13,675 nucleotides of DNA from a bacterium (GTDB taxonomy: Bacteria > Hydrogenedentota > Hydrogenedentia > Hydrogenedentiales > SLHB01): contig JAAEQP010000627.1 in NCBI GenBank assembly GCA_024231375.1, positions 1 through 13,675 on the forward strand, given 5' to 3'. A program made the position numbers and the translations under genes. The notes under the pieces are model-generated. The model was not told the DNA's origin and searched no databases. It was given only the letters and a program-made list of their open reading frames with translations. This document shows positions 13,633 through 13,675 of the stretch, piece after piece (position 1 is the stretch's first letter; each line of letters begins with the position of its first letter).

Positions 13633-13675
13633 CGGGGACAGTCCCGTCTCGCTCGAAGACTCGCTCGCTTGGTAC
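13633..13675. repeat. GGGGAC-A-GTCCC motif element, cut by the window end
   Basis: CGGGGACAGTCCCG (13633-13646) contains the odd palindrome GGGAC-A-GTCCC. A CTCGCTCG direct repeat follows (13648-13655 and 13660-13667). The motif matches the ends of the hairpin at 12-76. The element probably continues beyond the window, so its extent is unknown. Confidence 0.4.

Overview
The window looks like chromosomal DNA from a high-GC, probably free-living Gram-negative bacterium that degrades polysaccharides. A Tat-exported sulfatase, a Gfo/Idh/MocA dehydrogenase, a secreted beta-helix protein, a xylose-isomerase-like epimerase, an ECF sigma factor with a membrane partner, and an uncharacterised sigma-54 activator family together suggest Planctomycetota, Verrucomicrobiota or Candidatus Hydrogenedentota. 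That placement is inferred from gene style only; there is no rRNA or other taxonomic marker. I see no tRNA, rRNA, CRISPR array, transposase or phage gene.

Left part (1-4450). Two hairpin-forming intergenic elements (12-76 and 159-198) lie before a minus-strand cluster. In transcription order the cluster holds a 58-aa Cys-pair protein (4368-4192), a secreted right-handed beta-helix protein (4141-2120), a Gfo/Idh/MocA oxidoreductase (2088-1078) and a D-lyxose ketol-isomerase (799-251). The last two genes are separated by a perfect 29-bp inverted repeat (905-984). The cluster reads as extracellular glycan processing plus sugar oxidation and isomerisation.

Centre (4400-9900). Two back-to-back sigma-70-like promoters (4420-4448 minus, 4451-4480 plus) separate the left cluster from a plus-strand series. 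That series is a 77-aa membrane protein of unknown function, a REC-PAS-GGDEF response regulator (probable diguanylate cyclase), and a TIM-barrel sugar isomerase/epimerase whose start codon overlaps the regulator's stop as ATGA. Four tandem heptamers and a strong terminator hairpin (7053-7082) close this unit. A second plus-strand unit follows, with a Tat-dependent sulfatase, possibly a lipoprotein, and a GH43-like five-bladed propeller protein 12 nt downstream.

Right part (9900-13675). After a hairpin-rich spacer comes a sigma-54-dependent activator with an N-terminal domain I do not recognise. It converges on a 54-aa single-pass Cys-rich membrane protein (11843-11679, minus) resembling FeoB-associated proteins. 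Upstream of that, also on the minus strand, are an ECF sigma factor and an overlapping three-TM membrane protein, probably its regulator. The sigma gene is preceded by a sequence resembling an ECF-type promoter, which suggests autoregulation. The right edge carries the same GGGGAC/GTCCC-type motif seen at the left edge.
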